Source: Acidimicrobiaceae bacterium (lineage in GTDB: Bacteria; Actinomycetota; Acidimicrobiia; Acidimicrobiales; Poriferisodalaceae). From it: DNA of 56,841 nucleotides. The position numbers and the translations under genes were made by a program. The DNA lies in the NCBI GenBank assembly GCA_905182565.1, contig CAJJCB010000013.1, forward strand, positions 1 to 56,841, read 5' to 3'. A model generated the notes under the pieces. It was not told the DNA's origin, did no database searches, and was given only the letters and a program-made list of their open reading frames with translations. Shown piece after piece: positions 36,117 to 45,371 of this stretch. The first letter of the stretch is position 1; each line of letters begins with the position of its first letter.

Positions 36117-36277
36117 CACCGTTTGTTACTCCGACAAGGAGAACCAAAAGAAGTTAGTTTCAATCCAAAACCCAAAGCCCAAAGCCCAAAATTGCTTTAT
36201 GATTTGCTTAAATTTTTGGCTTCTGCAGCCGGCCTACTCGCGTTTAGATGCAGATTTAGAACTTGGCCTAAAAAGAG

Positions 36278-36306
36278 GAAACCGACCCGGGGGGCGGGTC
36301 GGTTTC
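36278..36306 (-). terminator. Strong hairpin with a minus-strand T-run
   Basis: GAAACCGACCCG at 36278-36289 pairs perfectly with CGGGTCGGTTTC at 36295-36306 over a G5 loop. A T-run (CTCTTTTTA on the minus strand) follows only on the minus-strand side, so its efficient orientation is minus. No minus-strand gene is visible to its right. Confidence 0.6.
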
Positions 36307-36377
36307 AGAGGTTTCGCATAGCGGGGGGCGCTTGCGACCTCGGCTGACTGGACTAGGGGTAGTCCTAATCAGCGGGT

Positions 36378-36420
36378 AACGTTAAGCAACTTGGGGGAAG
36401 TTGTTATCTCAACGTTTTTA
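36378..36420 (+). terminator. Likely aconitase transcript terminator
   Basis: CAACTT (36387-36392) pairs with AAGTTG (36398-36403) over GGGGG, nested in AACGTT/AACGTT outer arms, and the right arm runs into TTTTTA on the plus strand. It is 260 bases after the aconitase stop and 85 before the LysR start. Confidence 0.5.
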
Positions 36421-36468
36421 ATGATAGTTACCCATCGGTCATCTATCAAGCAGCAATCATAGATACTT

Positions 36469-36487
36469 TCTATCTATTTTACAGATA
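36469..36487 (+). promoter_or_regulatory. Inverted repeat at the LysR promoter
   Basis: ATAGATA-5-TATCTAT is a perfect 7-bp dyad containing a T-N11-A-type core. It ends seven bases before TACGAT (36494-36499), the candidate -10 of the LysR gene, as expected for autoregulation by a LysR protein. Confidence 0.5.
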
Positions 36488-36505
36488 GCAAGTTACGATT
36501 AGAAC

Positions 36506-37423
36506 ATGGACATCAAACAGCTCGAGGCCCTAACAGCCGTTGCCGAGTACGGACGTTTCTCAACCGCTGCTCGCGCTCTCAATACAGTTCAATCAAATAT
36601 TTCGACTCACATCGCTCGACTTGAGAATGAACTCGGTGCAATTCTTATAGATCGAAGCGCGGGTTTACTAACTCCAGAAGGGCAAGTTGTTCTAACTCGA
36701 GCACGTCGGATCAGCGCTGAACTGGAAGCCATGCGCTATGACGTGGCATCTATGAGCTCACATGTGACCGGCAAAGTCAGCTTAGGAATTATTGGAACTA
36801 CCGGAAGATGGCTTCTCCCTACACTCCTCGATGATTTAAGTAACCAGTACCCCGATGTAGAAATAAGAGTCATCGACTCAACCACAACAGCTCTCATCCC
36901 GTTACTCGAAAACGGCGACATCGACCTGGCCGTCATCAATACGCCATTAACCCATGACGAACTCACCACTAGCCCACTTTTCGAAGAACAATTAGTTGTA
37001 GTTACCCCATCTTCACACCCATTGGCAAGCGACGGCGACAGAACAGTCGATTTCCACGAACTCCAAAAACACAAGCTTTTGTTAGGTCCTCGTGGCTCGA
37101 ACTTAAGAGATCTAATTGATGATGCGGCTCGTCGCCAGGGGGTAAATCTTTCCACTCTCGCAGAACTAGACGGGATTCGTCTTGCTGCAACACTGGCATT
37201 CCAGGGCTACGCTCCGGCTATCGTTCCCGTCACGGCCATTCCTGCTTGGGCTCTTAGAGGAGACTGGAGAGTTCTCAATATCGACAGCATGCCTCCGCGC
37301 CTCGTTGGTTTAGCAATACGGCGTAGAGGCATGCTCTCTCCAGCAGCAAATGCCATGCGAGATGTGCTACGTACCGCAGTTCGTTTCCAAGCACCATCTA
37401 TCGACGGCTTGATAGCAATTTAA
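36506..37423 (+). CDS. LysR-type transcriptional regulator
   Basis: A 305-residue LTTR. Residues 1-60 hold the winged HTH (LEALTAVAEYGRFSTAARALNTVQSNISTHIARLENELGAILIDRS) and the remainder the periplasmic-binding-like effector domain. The ATG at 36506 lies six bases after TACGAT, a leaderless arrangement, and an inverted repeat is just upstream. It is on the same strand as the carboxyltransferase gene 45 bases downstream, so it may control that gene, the citrate synthase or the aconitase. The effector is unknown. Confidence 0.88.
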   Translation: MDIKQLEALTAVAEYGRFSTAARALNTVQSNISTHIARLENELGAILIDRSAGLLTPEGQVVLTRARRISAELEAMRYDVASMSSHVTGKVSLGIIGTTGRWLLPTLLDDLSNQYPDVEIRVIDSTTTALIPLLENGDIDLAVINTPLTHDELTTSPLFEEQLVVVTPSSHPLASDGDRTVDFHELQKHKLLLGPRGSNLRDLIDDAARRQGVNLSTLAELDGIRLAATLAFQGYAPAIVPVTAIPAWALRGDWRVLNIDSMPPRLVGLAIRRRGMLSPAANAMRDVLRTAVRFQAPSIDGLIAI

Positions 37424-37468
37424 CTAACTTGCACCCGCTAGACCCCTTCTGCCGCCTACGCTGAATTT

Positions 37469-38818
37469 GTGACCGAATCACTCGCCTTAGAAATCAGACA
37501 AGGAGTCCCAGGTGAAGTAACCGCCGGATTGTTTGATCTAGATGGCCGGTCTGTGATTCTTATTCGAGCAGACACTCCTACCCGAATGGGTGCTCTCACC
37601 CCTGAGGATGGTAAAACTATTGCCAACGCTCTAGAAATGGCACTAGCCAAAAGACTTCCAGCGATTCTTTTACTCGCGTCTAGCGGGGCAGATGCTAATC
37701 ATGGCGTGGCGGCACTTCATGGCTGGGGAACTGCTGCGCGCGTCCTTTCTAAGTGCTCAGGTGTAATCCCTGTTATCGCCGCAGTAACTGGTCCAGCAGT
37801 TTCCGGCACGGCGCTGCTAATAGGTCTTGCAGACATAGTCGTTATGACAGAAAGTGCCTATGCGTTTGTAAGCGGTCCGATACCAGTTCGCCAGATGACC
37901 GGAGTCCAAATAAGCCAGCAAGAACTCGGAGGCTCCGACGTTCACCACCGAGAGACTGGAGTAGCCAGCATTATCGTCTCAGATGACGAAGTCCTTCAGA
38001 CCATCGCTGAGATCTTGCAATTTTTCCCGAACTACAACGGTCTAGAAGCTCCGAGAATTGCGACTAACGACCTGGACGGTCGCCTTACTCCCGAAGCTTC
38101 TGACGTCCTCCCAGAAACACCCAGTGGTTCCTACGACGTACGTGAAATAATCCGACACATTGCCGACGATAATTACTTTGTTGAACTCAGGTCAGGTTGG
38201 GCCACCAATCTCGTCACCGGACTTGCATCATTTGGTGGACGTTCAGTCGGAGTCGTCGCAAATCAACCGATTTCGATAGCCGGCACTTTAGATATCCCTG
38301 CTAGCCAAAAAGGCGCAAGATTTGTCGCTATGTGCGACGCATTCAACCTCCCTCTCATAACGCTCGTTGACACGCCAGGCTTCTACCCCGGCAAAGATCT
38401 TGAATGGCGAGGAATGATCCGCCATGGTGCTCAACTCGCTTTTGCTTACGCACGAGCAACTGTTCCGCGTATCGCTCTTGTTTTACGCAAATCATATGGC
38501 GGCGCTTACATCGTCATGGACTCAAAAACAATCGGAAATGACGCATACTTAGCCTGGCCAACAGCCGAAATTGCAGTGATGGGTGCCACACAAGCAGCTC
38601 AGATCTTACGAAGAGGCGCAAGCGATGCCGAAATTGAGGAATACGTTGCCGAATATGACTCAACGTATTTAAACCCCTACATCGGCGCTGAAAGAGGCTT
38701 CGTTGACGCAGTGATCGATCCAAAGCTAACGCGACGGGAACTCATCGACTTGCTCGACTTACTCAGCACAAAAAAAGAGAAAAATCCAGTGAGGCGTCAC
38801 GACAACTCGCCCCTATAG
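37469..38818 (+). CDS. Acyl-CoA carboxylase carboxyltransferase-like subunit
   Basis: A 449-residue crotonase-fold carboxyltransferase. It has two halves: the N-terminal half with GPAVSGTALLIGLADIVVMTESAYAFVSGP and the C-terminal half with VDTPGFYPGKDLEWRGMIRHGAQLAFAYARATVPRIALVLRKSYGGAYIVM, the biotin/acyl-CoA pocket of AccD/PccB-type enzymes. It is shorter than the usual ~520 residues. No biotin carboxylase/BCCP gene lies next to it, so the partner must be elsewhere. The GTG at 37469 is six bases after TACGCT, suggesting a leaderless start. The acyl-CoA (acetyl, propionyl, methylcrotonyl) is not resolved. Confidence 0.85.
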   Translation: MTESLALEIRQGVPGEVTAGLFDLDGRSVILIRADTPTRMGALTPEDGKTIANALEMALAKRLPAILLLASSGADANHGVAALHGWGTAARVLSKCSGVIPVIAAVTGPAVSGTALLIGLADIVVMTESAYAFVSGPIPVRQMTGVQISQQELGGSDVHHRETGVASIIVSDDEVLQTIAEILQFFPNYNGLEAPRIATNDLDGRLTPEASDVLPETPSGSYDVREIIRHIADDNYFVELRSGWATNLVTGLASFGGRSVGVVANQPISIAGTLDIPASQKGARFVAMCDAFNLPLITLVDTPGFYPGKDLEWRGMIRHGAQLAFAYARATVPRIALVLRKSYGGAYIVMDSKTIGNDAYLAWPTAEIAVMGATQAAQILRRGASDAEIEEYVAEYDSTYLNPYIGAERGFVDAVIDPKLTRRELIDLLDLLSTKKEKNPVRRHDNSPL

Positions 38819-39006
38819 TCAAGAAAGCTTGAAGTAATACCTATTTATACTATTTCAACCAATCATTTTATTTAGAAACTACTTTCATCCGAATAGGTAA
38901 AGATAATTAAGGTAAGATACGTTATCAAACGGGGGAATTGGGACAGTGCAACGACGCACCACATGTCCATTCTCGAGTAGACGTAAGTAAAGACGAAGGA
39001 CAACAA

Positions 39007-40278
39007 ATGGCCGAAGAGAGTTTCACAATTATCGACAACAGATCTGGGAACGAGGTGACGGTGCCGATTGTTGATGGGACTATTTCATCTGCGGCTCTTC
39101 GTCAGCTTGACAAAGGCATGTGGTTCTATGATCCGGCCTACCTATCGACTGCCAACTGCGACAGCAAAATAACTTTTATCGATGGGGCGGAAGGAATCTT
39201 ACGCTATCGCGGCTACCCGATTGAACAACTTGCCGACAGTTCATCGTTCTTAGAGGTCTGCTACCTCCTCCTTCATGGCGAGTTACCAACGCAAGCACAA
39301 TCAGACGTTTGGGTCGATCACATCACCAACCACACTTATGTGCACGAAAACATTGCAAGATTCATGCAAGGTTTTAGGTACGACGCTCACCCGATGGGCA
39401 CTCTAGTTTCTACAGTTGCTGGTCTATCAACCTTCTACCCAGAAGCCAAAGACATTGATGACCCCCATAATCGCATGATTCAAATCATTCGATTAATCGC
39501 CAAAATGCCTACAATGGCCGCCTTTGCATACAAAAACCGTCTCGGCTTACCTTACGAATACCCAGTAAACAATTTGGGATATACCGGAAATTTCCTACGA
39601 ATGATGTGGAACGTCGCTGACCCTAGTTTTGAACCGGACCCAATACTTACCAAAGCCTTAGATGTCTTGTTTATTTTGCATGCTGATCATGAGCAAAACT
39701 GTTCCACTACTACGATGAGGACCGTTGGCTCAAGCCAAGCAGATCCTTATTCCGCCGTAGCAGCTGCGACCTGTGGTCTCTATGGGCCATTGCACGGCGG
39801 CGCTAATGAAAAAGTTATACGGATGCTCCACGAAATTGGAAGCTACGAAAATGTTGATGCCTACGTCGAAAAAGTAAAATCTGGCGAAATGTTGCTACAA
39901 GGTTTCGGGCATCGAGTTTACAAAAACTATGACCCACGAGCAAAAATTATAAAACAGACTGCTGACCGAGTATTTAACGTCACCGGTATGAATCCACTGT
40001 TAGACATCGCCATGAAACTCGAGGAAGTCGCTCTCAGCGACTCATACTTCGTGGACCGCAGCCTCTACCCAAATGTCGACTTTTACTCCGGTTTGATTTA
40101 TGAAGCCATGGGATTCCCTATGGACATGTTCACAGTTCTATTTGCCATCGGCAGAACTCCAGGGTGGTTAGCCCATTGGCAGGAAATGCTTGATGATCCA
40201 GAACAAAAAATCTATCGACCACGACAAAAATATACGGGTCCGGATGAACGTTCATATGTCGCTATTGGCAACCGGTAG
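39007..40278 (+). CDS. gltA: Citrate synthase
   Basis: A 423-residue type II citrate synthase. HADHEQNCSTTTMRTVGSSQADPYSAVAAATCGLYGPLHGGANEKV carries the active-site His pair, and FGHRVYKNYDPRAKIIK the C-terminal active-site loop with the catalytic Asp further on. It condenses oxaloacetate and acetyl-CoA. The ATG at 39007 has GAAGGAC at good spacing. The 188-base upstream gap has a TAAGAT -10-like element (38913-38918). It is monocistronic by layout, near aconitase and the carboxyltransferase. Confidence 0.95.
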   Translation: MAEESFTIIDNRSGNEVTVPIVDGTISSAALRQLDKGMWFYDPAYLSTANCDSKITFIDGAEGILRYRGYPIEQLADSSSFLEVCYLLLHGELPTQAQSDVWVDHITNHTYVHENIARFMQGFRYDAHPMGTLVSTVAGLSTFYPEAKDIDDPHNRMIQIIRLIAKMPTMAAFAYKNRLGLPYEYPVNNLGYTGNFLRMMWNVADPSFEPDPILTKALDVLFILHADHEQNCSTTTMRTVGSSQADPYSAVAAATCGLYGPLHGGANEKVIRMLHEIGSYENVDAYVEKVKSGEMLLQGFGHRVYKNYDPRAKIIKQTADRVFNVTGMNPLLDIAMKLEEVALSDSYFVDRSLYPNVDFYSGLIYEAMGFPMDMFTVLFAIGRTPGWLAHWQEMLDDPEQKIYRPRQKYTGPDERSYVAIGNR

Positions 40279-40355
40279 ACGCCACGATTGAAGAACTAAG
40301 GCTCCGCCAGAATGTCTATGCATTTAGGCCACCACATGGCTAACCTCTCCTAGTC

Positions 40356-41474
40356 ATGGACTATAATTGGCCAAAAAATTTAGAAAAACTGGCGGCTGAA
40401 GCTGGTGCCTGGGTAGCAGAAGCTACTTCAGATTTATTTCAGACCGATGATGGCTGGCTAGTTGGCTATTCAGATGAGTTCACGCTCAGACTGGCTGAAC
40501 GTGGCTGGATAGGAATGACTTGGCCACTCTCAGCCGGAGGAGATGGTCGGCCTGAGATTGAGCGGTTTGTAGTCACTGAGCAGCTACTTCTTGGTCGAGC
40601 TCCAATGGCTGGCTCTTTTTTTCCGGACCGCCAGATCGGCCCTGTTCTATTGGCCTATGGCAGCGAAGAACAGCAGAAAAGATTTTTGCCGGCTATGCGT
40701 CGCGGCGTTTCCAAATGGTGCATCGGAATGTCCGAGCCTGATGCCGGTTCAAACGTTGCCGGAATCGCTACCACAGCCGTCAAAGATGGTGATCGCTATA
40801 TCGTTAATGGGCAAAAAGTCTGGACTAGTGGTGCAAAAACTTCTGACTTTTGCTACTTAATATGCAGAACCGACCTTGAGTCCCCTCCTCACAAGGGAAT
40901 GAGTGAATTCATTGTGGACATGAACTCACCGGGGATTGAAATTCGCCCAATAAAAGATGCTTCGGGCGACTCACACTTCAATGAAGTTTATTTCAATGAA
41001 GTAGCCGTACCAGTTGAGAACTTAGTGGGAGAGCTCAACAACAGCTTCGGTCAAACTATGCGACAACTTGAGCATGAACGAGGTGGGATAGATCGGCTAG
41101 CTTCAAATCAACGACTTTATCTCGACACGCTAGATTACGCAGATAAAACTGATCCGCTGGTTCGACAACAAATCGCTCGGATAGAGAGTGGTTATAGAAT
41201 CGGCCGAGACATGGTTCTTCGCAATGTCCTTCGACAGACACCATTTGCCCAGTACTCAGCAGTAACTAAGACTTGGTGTACCGAATTCGAACAACAAGTT
41301 TCAGAGTTCGTTGGGAACGTAGCTGGAGCAGAAACAATGCTTTGGAACCGTGTATCTCGAAACGTTGTTTATTCGCCGGCCTACACAATCATGGGCGGCA
41401 CCACGCAAATCCTGCGAAACATCATAGGCGAACGTATCCTCGGGTTACCTCGGGAGCCACGACCCCAATCATGA
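40356..41474 (+). CDS. Acyl-CoA dehydrogenase
   Basis: A 372-residue FAD acyl-CoA dehydrogenase. IGMSEPDAGSNVAGIATTAVKDGDRYIVNGQKVWTSGAK is the FAD/substrate signature, and the C-terminal IMGGTTQILRNIIGERILGLPREP closes the fold. The catalytic Glu position is not obvious, as in many actinobacterial FadE enzymes that use a different base. It catalyses alpha,beta-desaturation of an acyl-CoA. The stop overlaps the phosphatase start by four bases (ATGA), so they are translationally coupled. Confidence 0.9.
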   Translation: MDYNWPKNLEKLAAEAGAWVAEATSDLFQTDDGWLVGYSDEFTLRLAERGWIGMTWPLSAGGDGRPEIERFVVTEQLLLGRAPMAGSFFPDRQIGPVLLAYGSEEQQKRFLPAMRRGVSKWCIGMSEPDAGSNVAGIATTAVKDGDRYIVNGQKVWTSGAKTSDFCYLICRTDLESPPHKGMSEFIVDMNSPGIEIRPIKDASGDSHFNEVYFNEVAVPVENLVGELNNSFGQTMRQLEHERGGIDRLASNQRLYLDTLDYADKTDPLVRQQIARIESGYRIGRDMVLRNVLRQTPFAQYSAVTKTWCTEFEQQVSEFVGNVAGAETMLWNRVSRNVVYSPAYTIMGGTTQILRNIIGERILGLPREPRPQS

Positions 41475-42241
41475 ACCGCGAACAAGCAATTATCCCCCTC
41501 CAGGGAGCGATGAACTGCCGTGACCTCGGCGGTTACGCAACCGAAGATGGCCAGATAGTAAGGACCGGAGCTGTTTTTCGTTCTGACAGGCTCAGCGAGC
41601 TCACTGAGGATGACCAGGCAGAACTAGGAACCTACGGCATTCGCACTATCGTAGATTTTCGGACAAAAGCAGAGTCTTCGCGTGACCCGTCCAGACTATG
41701 GCCAGGAATTACCAGCCATGTGCCTCTCTCAGTAGGAGATGAGATGGCACAACAACATGAATTCGTTGAGCGGCTTAAACTCGGTCAGATTAAAGCTGTA
41801 TCGGTAGCTGATATTTCTAGTAGCTACCTCGGAATGCTTTCAGAATATCCGGAACAATTCGCGACTTTCCTTGACCTCGTCGCAGATCTTGATAACTTGC
41901 CACTTCTCTTTCACTGCACCGCTGGGAAAGACAGAACCGGCATTGCTGCCGCTTTAGTTCTTGAAGTATGTGGCGTTCACAGAAAAACAGTTTTAGATGA
42001 TTACGAAATGACTAACCAACTCCGGTCCGAACGAAGAATCGAGCAGTTACGTCCTGAGCTCGAGGCCGCCGGGGTATCTATAGAAGCAATTCGTCCTGCT
42101 CTTTCAGCACCTAGGGAATCACTCTTATCTTTACTCGACTACATGGACATCAACTATGGAAGTGTCTTTGAGTATGCCGTCGATGCTCTTCACGTAATGC
42201 CAGCGCAGCTTGAAGCCATCCAAATGAACCTAGTTACTTAG
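41471..42241 (+). CDS. Tyrosine/dual-specificity phosphatase (PtpB-like)
   Basis: A 256-residue phosphatase. The P-loop FHCTAGKDRTGIAA has the catalytic C149 and R155 (HCx5R with Lys and Asp as in lipid-active Mycobacterium PtpB). NCRDLGGYATEDGQIVRTGAVFRSDRL at the N-terminus is characteristic of this family. It may act on phosphotyrosine or phosphoinositide-like lipid. The ATG at 41471 overlaps the acyl-CoA dehydrogenase stop; longer upstream starts would overrun that gene. It is convergent with a metallo-beta-lactamase-fold gene. Confidence 0.88.
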   Translation: MNREQAIIPLQGAMNCRDLGGYATEDGQIVRTGAVFRSDRLSELTEDDQAELGTYGIRTIVDFRTKAESSRDPSRLWPGITSHVPLSVGDEMAQQHEFVERLKLGQIKAVSVADISSSYLGMLSEYPEQFATFLDLVADLDNLPLLFHCTAGKDRTGIAAALVLEVCGVHRKTVLDDYEMTNQLRSERRIEQLRPELEAAGVSIEAIRPALSAPRESLLSLLDYMDINYGSVFEYAVDALHVMPAQLEAIQMNLVT

Positions 42242-42261
42242 AAGCACTAATCATAGAGCTT

Positions 42262-43107
42262 TTAGACGACATCAAATCGGTAAGTCTCTCCGTCTTTGAC
42301 TATGAAGCCAGCTGTTCGTCCAGCAAAGTGAGTTCCAATGACTAGCCGGCCGTCGGACCACCTTCCATAAGCATCTTTTCTCGTTGCTGAAGAAATATCC
42401 TGTCTCCAGTCCGCTGATGATGCCAAATCCGGATGGGCAAATTGGATTGGATGGTGAGTCATATCTCCGGTAATCAAGGCTCTTTCGCCAACCGATTCGA
42501 TACACACGCTTACATGCCCTGGAGTGTGCCCAGAAGTGGATTCAAGCCAGACCTCAGAAGTTAGTTGATGCGTATCTGAAACCATTTCCGCTAAGCCTGC
42601 CTCAACTATCGGACGTACCGAGTCATCGAAAACAGGGCCATAATCTTGCGGCTCATTCTGCCAGTAATCAAACTCTTCTTTTACAAACAAGTATTTAGCG
42701 TTCGGAAAGGTCGGAATCCATTCGCCATCTACTAACTGGGTATTCCAACCCACATGGTCAACGTGTAGATGGGTGCTCATCACTATGTCTATGTCGTTAG
42801 GGTGAAAACCGGCTGAGGCAAGATCTTGCAGAAATGGTGTATCTAAATTTGCGAAGGCTTTGGCACCTGGACGTTCTTTTGAGTTACCGCAGCAAGTATC
42901 AACAATAATCGTTAATCCTTTAGACTTAACTAGCAGAGCGTGAATAGAAAGTTTCATCCGCCCTTCATCCGTTACGAAGTCAGGCCGCAACCAATCAACT
43001 CCAGCTATTAGATCATCGGCACCCGGCAACAGGCTTTTAAACGGCCAGTGAACTTCCATCTCCAGCACTTTTGTTACGGTGACATCACCGATACTCCACA
43101 TAACCAT
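42262..43107 (-). CDS. Metallo-beta-lactamase-fold hydrolase
   Basis: A 281-residue MBL-fold enzyme. STHLHVDHVGWN is the HxHxDH zinc motif, followed by SGHTPGHVSV, ALITGDMTHHPIQ and GTHFAG as the remaining metal ligands. Such proteins are lactonases, glyoxalase-II-like thioesterases or phosphodiesterases. The ATG at 43107 has GGGGGA at six-base spacing and begins near the fold; an upstream ATG is weaker. The AHL-lactonase-like pattern (D near the second ligand) is suggestive only. It diverges from the PGPGW membrane gene. Confidence 0.82.
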   Translation of the reverse strand: MVMWSIGDVTVTKVLEMEVHWPFKSLLPGADDLIAGVDWLRPDFVTDEGRMKLSIHALLVKSKGLTIIVDTCCGNSKERPGAKAFANLDTPFLQDLASAGFHPNDIDIVMSTHLHVDHVGWNTQLVDGEWIPTFPNAKYLFVKEEFDYWQNEPQDYGPVFDDSVRPIVEAGLAEMVSDTHQLTSEVWLESTSGHTPGHVSVCIESVGERALITGDMTHHPIQFAHPDLASSADWRQDISSATRKDAYGRWSDGRLVIGTHFAGRTAGFIVKDGETYRFDVV

Positions 43108-43217
43108 CTTTAATCCCCCAAATTTTCGAAGAATGAAGCTTCTCAATATCGATTCTGTAGGCCAGACTAGGGGCTTTAAGATTGCGTTACCCGATTCTCA
43201 TGATTACTGAAGGAAAT

Positions 43218-43586
43218 ATGAAGGACAACAACAGCTTTAAGGACGCTGCCATCGAGGCGGAACTCGAAACCGGCGAAAGAGAACCCACCAGAGATGCTGC
43301 CTGGTCTAAATCGATAAAGCGCCTGTTTCGGGTTGGCAGTGGGTTGCTCGTTACGACATTGGGACTCGTTATGATGCTGCTCCCTGGTCCCGGCCTCCTT
43401 ACTATTGCTATCGGCTTAAGTATTCTTTCACGCGATGTTGCCTGGGCAGATCGCCTCCTGAGTAAGGTCCGAGCCAGACTGCCCAGCAACGAGCACGGCA
43501 AGCTGCCGCGTTCTTCAATAGTCACTATGACAACAATGGCAATTGCAGGGGTATTATTTTCGATTTGGGCGACGTTTCTTCGTTAA
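43218..43586 (+). CDS. PGPGW-family transmembrane protein
   Basis: A 122-residue protein with two hydrophobic helices; the first contains LGLVMMLLPGPGLLTIAIGLSILS, the diagnostic PGPG stretch of the TMEM/PGPGW family, and the next helix is near the C-terminus (TMAIAGVLFSIWATFL). The N-terminal ~40 residues are charged. GAAGGAA precedes the ATG at 43218. Its function is unknown; members are scattered in Actinobacteria. It converges on the fumarase gene. Confidence 0.75.
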   Translation: MKDNNSFKDAAIEAELETGEREPTRDAAWSKSIKRLFRVGSGLLVTTLGLVMMLLPGPGLLTIAIGLSILSRDVAWADRLLSKVRARLPSNEHGKLPRSSIVTMTTMAIAGVLFSIWATFLR

Positions 43587-43594
43587 GACTTGCG

Positions 43595-45226
43595 CTATCT
43601 GATTTGCACAGGAGTGGAGACCTCTGTGAAAAAATCGTTTCCTTTATCGTCTACCACGATAAAGGCGGGAAAATTTTCTACTTCAATCTTCCAGACTGCC
43701 TCCATGCCTAACTCCTCATACTCAAGCACCTCAACGCTCTTTATAGAGTCTTTGGCTAAACGCGCCGCCGGGCCTCCTATCGAACCCAAATAGAAACCAC
43801 CGTAGGTATGGCAGGCATCCGTAACTTGCTTCGAACGATTGCCTTTAGCCAACATTACGAGACTTCCACCAGCAGCCTGAAATGCCTCGACATAGCTATC
43901 CATCCGACCAGCAGTAGTTGGCCCAAATGACCCCGAAGCGTAGCCTTCAGGTGTTTTAGCAGGGCCTGCATAGTAGACAGGAAACTTTTTAAGGTAGTCA
44001 GGCATAGCCTCACCAGCATCGAGCCGTTCTTGAATCTTTGAATGTGCTATGTCTCTAGCCACTACAAGCGTTCCACTTAGAGACAATCGGGTTTTAACAG
44101 GATATTTAGTCAGCTCATTTCTGATATCTGCCATTGGCTGGTTGAGATCGATTGATACAACTACTGCAGAGAGATCCGCTTCGGATGCTTCTGGCAAGTA
44201 CTTGGCCGGATCATTCTCAAGTTGCTCAAGGAAAATACCTTCTGCAGTTATCTTTGCAAATGCTTGTCGGTCTGCTGAGCATGAAACCGCTATAGCAACA
44301 GGACAACTAGCGCCATGGCGTGGGAGTCGTACGACTCGAACATCATGACAGAAATATTTCCCTCCAAATTGGGCACCAATACCAAATTTTTGTGTCATCT
44401 CTAAAATATTTTGTTCCCATTCAAGGTCTCTGAATCCATGACCTGCATCGCTTCCTTGCGTCGGTAAAGTATCCAGATACTTAGAGGATGCATACTTAGC
44501 TGTTTTCAACGCATGCTCGGCTGATGTTCCCCCGATAACAACGGCTAGGTGGTATGGCGGGCAAGCAGCAGTTCCCAGTGTTCGCAGCTTCTCATCTAGA
44601 AATTTCGTTAATCCCGCGGGATTAAGAAGCGCTTTCGTTTCCTGGAATAAAAAACTTTTGTTCGCTGAGCCACCACCTTTTGCCATAAAAGCCAGTTTGT
44701 AAATTTCTCCCTCAGACGCATAAATTTCAATTTGAGCCGGGAGATTATTGCCTGTATTACTCTCTTCAAACATACTCAAAGGCGCTAATTGCGAATACCG
44801 CAAGTTAGAAGTTTGAAACGTATCGAATATGCCTCGACTAATAGCTTCGGCGTCATCACTATCGGTAATGACTCTTTCTCCTTTGTGACCCCAAACAATA
44901 GCGGTACCGGTGTCTTGGCAACTAGGTAGCACACCGCCTGCAGCTATATTCGCATTTTTTAGAAGCTCAATTGCGACGAACCGGTCATTTGCGGATGCTT
45001 CTACGTCATCAAGAATCGAAGCTAGCTGCTTCAGGTGAGCCGGACGAAGTAAGTGAGATATGTCACGCATCGCTTCAGCAGTGAGTAATCGTAGACCCTC
45101 CGGTTCAACATGCAAAAAATTTCTGCCGCCAGCCTCGAAAGTTGATACATGTTGGTCTGTTAACTTACGGTAACTAATATCGGCTTCGCCTACGGGCAAT
45201 AGATCGCTATACAAAAACTCTGGCAT
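43595..45226 (-). CDS. Fumarate hydratase class I
   Basis: A 543-residue iron-sulfur fumarase (two-domain FumA/FumB type). The N-terminal alpha region contains [19 protein letters not shown] and [13 protein letters not shown], which bind the [4Fe-4S] cluster and substrate; the C-terminal beta region has [25 protein letters not shown]. It hydrates fumarate to malate in the TCA cycle. A TAGCGT element lies seven bases before the start on its strand, a leaderless layout. Aconitase and citrate synthase are nearby, so it likely supplies the same cycle. Most actinobacteria use class II FumC, so this is a useful marker of lineage. Confidence 0.93.
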   Translation of the reverse strand: MPEFLYSDLLPVGEADISYRKLTDQHVSTFEAGGRNFLHVEPEGLRLLTAEAMRDISHLLRPAHLKQLASILDDVEASANDRFVAIELLKNANIAAGGVLPSCQDTGTAIVWGHKGERVITDSDDAEAISRGIFDTFQTSNLRYSQLAPLSMFEESNTGNNLPAQIEIYASEGEIYKLAFMAKGGGSANKSFLFQETKALLNPAGLTKFLDEKLRTLGTAACPPYHLAVVIGGTSAEHALKTAKYASSKYLDTLPTQGSDAGHGFRDLEWEQNILEMTQKFGIGAQFGGKYFCHDVRVVRLPRHGASCPVAIAVSCSADRQAFAKITAEGIFLEQLENDPAKYLPEASEADLSAVVVSIDLNQPMADIRNELTKYPVKTRLSLSGTLVVARDIAHSKIQERLDAGEAMPDYLKKFPVYYAGPAKTPEGYASGSFGPTTAGRMDSYVEAFQAAGGSLVMLAKGNRSKQVTDACHTYGGFYLGSIGGPAARLAKDSIKSVEVLEYEELGMEAVWKIEVENFPAFIVVDDKGNDFFTEVSTPVQIR

Positions 45227-45371
45227 ACATCAAACGCTACATGGTTAATAAGGCCGTGGTTGCAGGCAAAGCTTGAACCAGATACCCAAACAACAACTTT
45301 TAACATTCTTAGCAAGTAATTTTTTGTGTTAGGTAGATGTAAGAGACCTTTTTCTCCGGCATCATTTATGT

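Larger units (their letters stand above)
36117..36505. other. 389-base region between aconitase and LysR genes
   Basis: It holds an intrinsic terminator oriented to the minus strand (36278-36306), a plus-strand hairpin with T-run (36378-36420), a short CCCAAAG direct repeat at about 36170-36190, and the LysR-type inverted repeat at 36469-36487. I see no gene. Confidence 0.6.

Noticed and set aside
36123-36347. 74-codon plus-strand frame after aconitase
   Set aside because: It runs through the hairpin at 36278-36306 and the CCCAAAG repeats; composition is non-coding.
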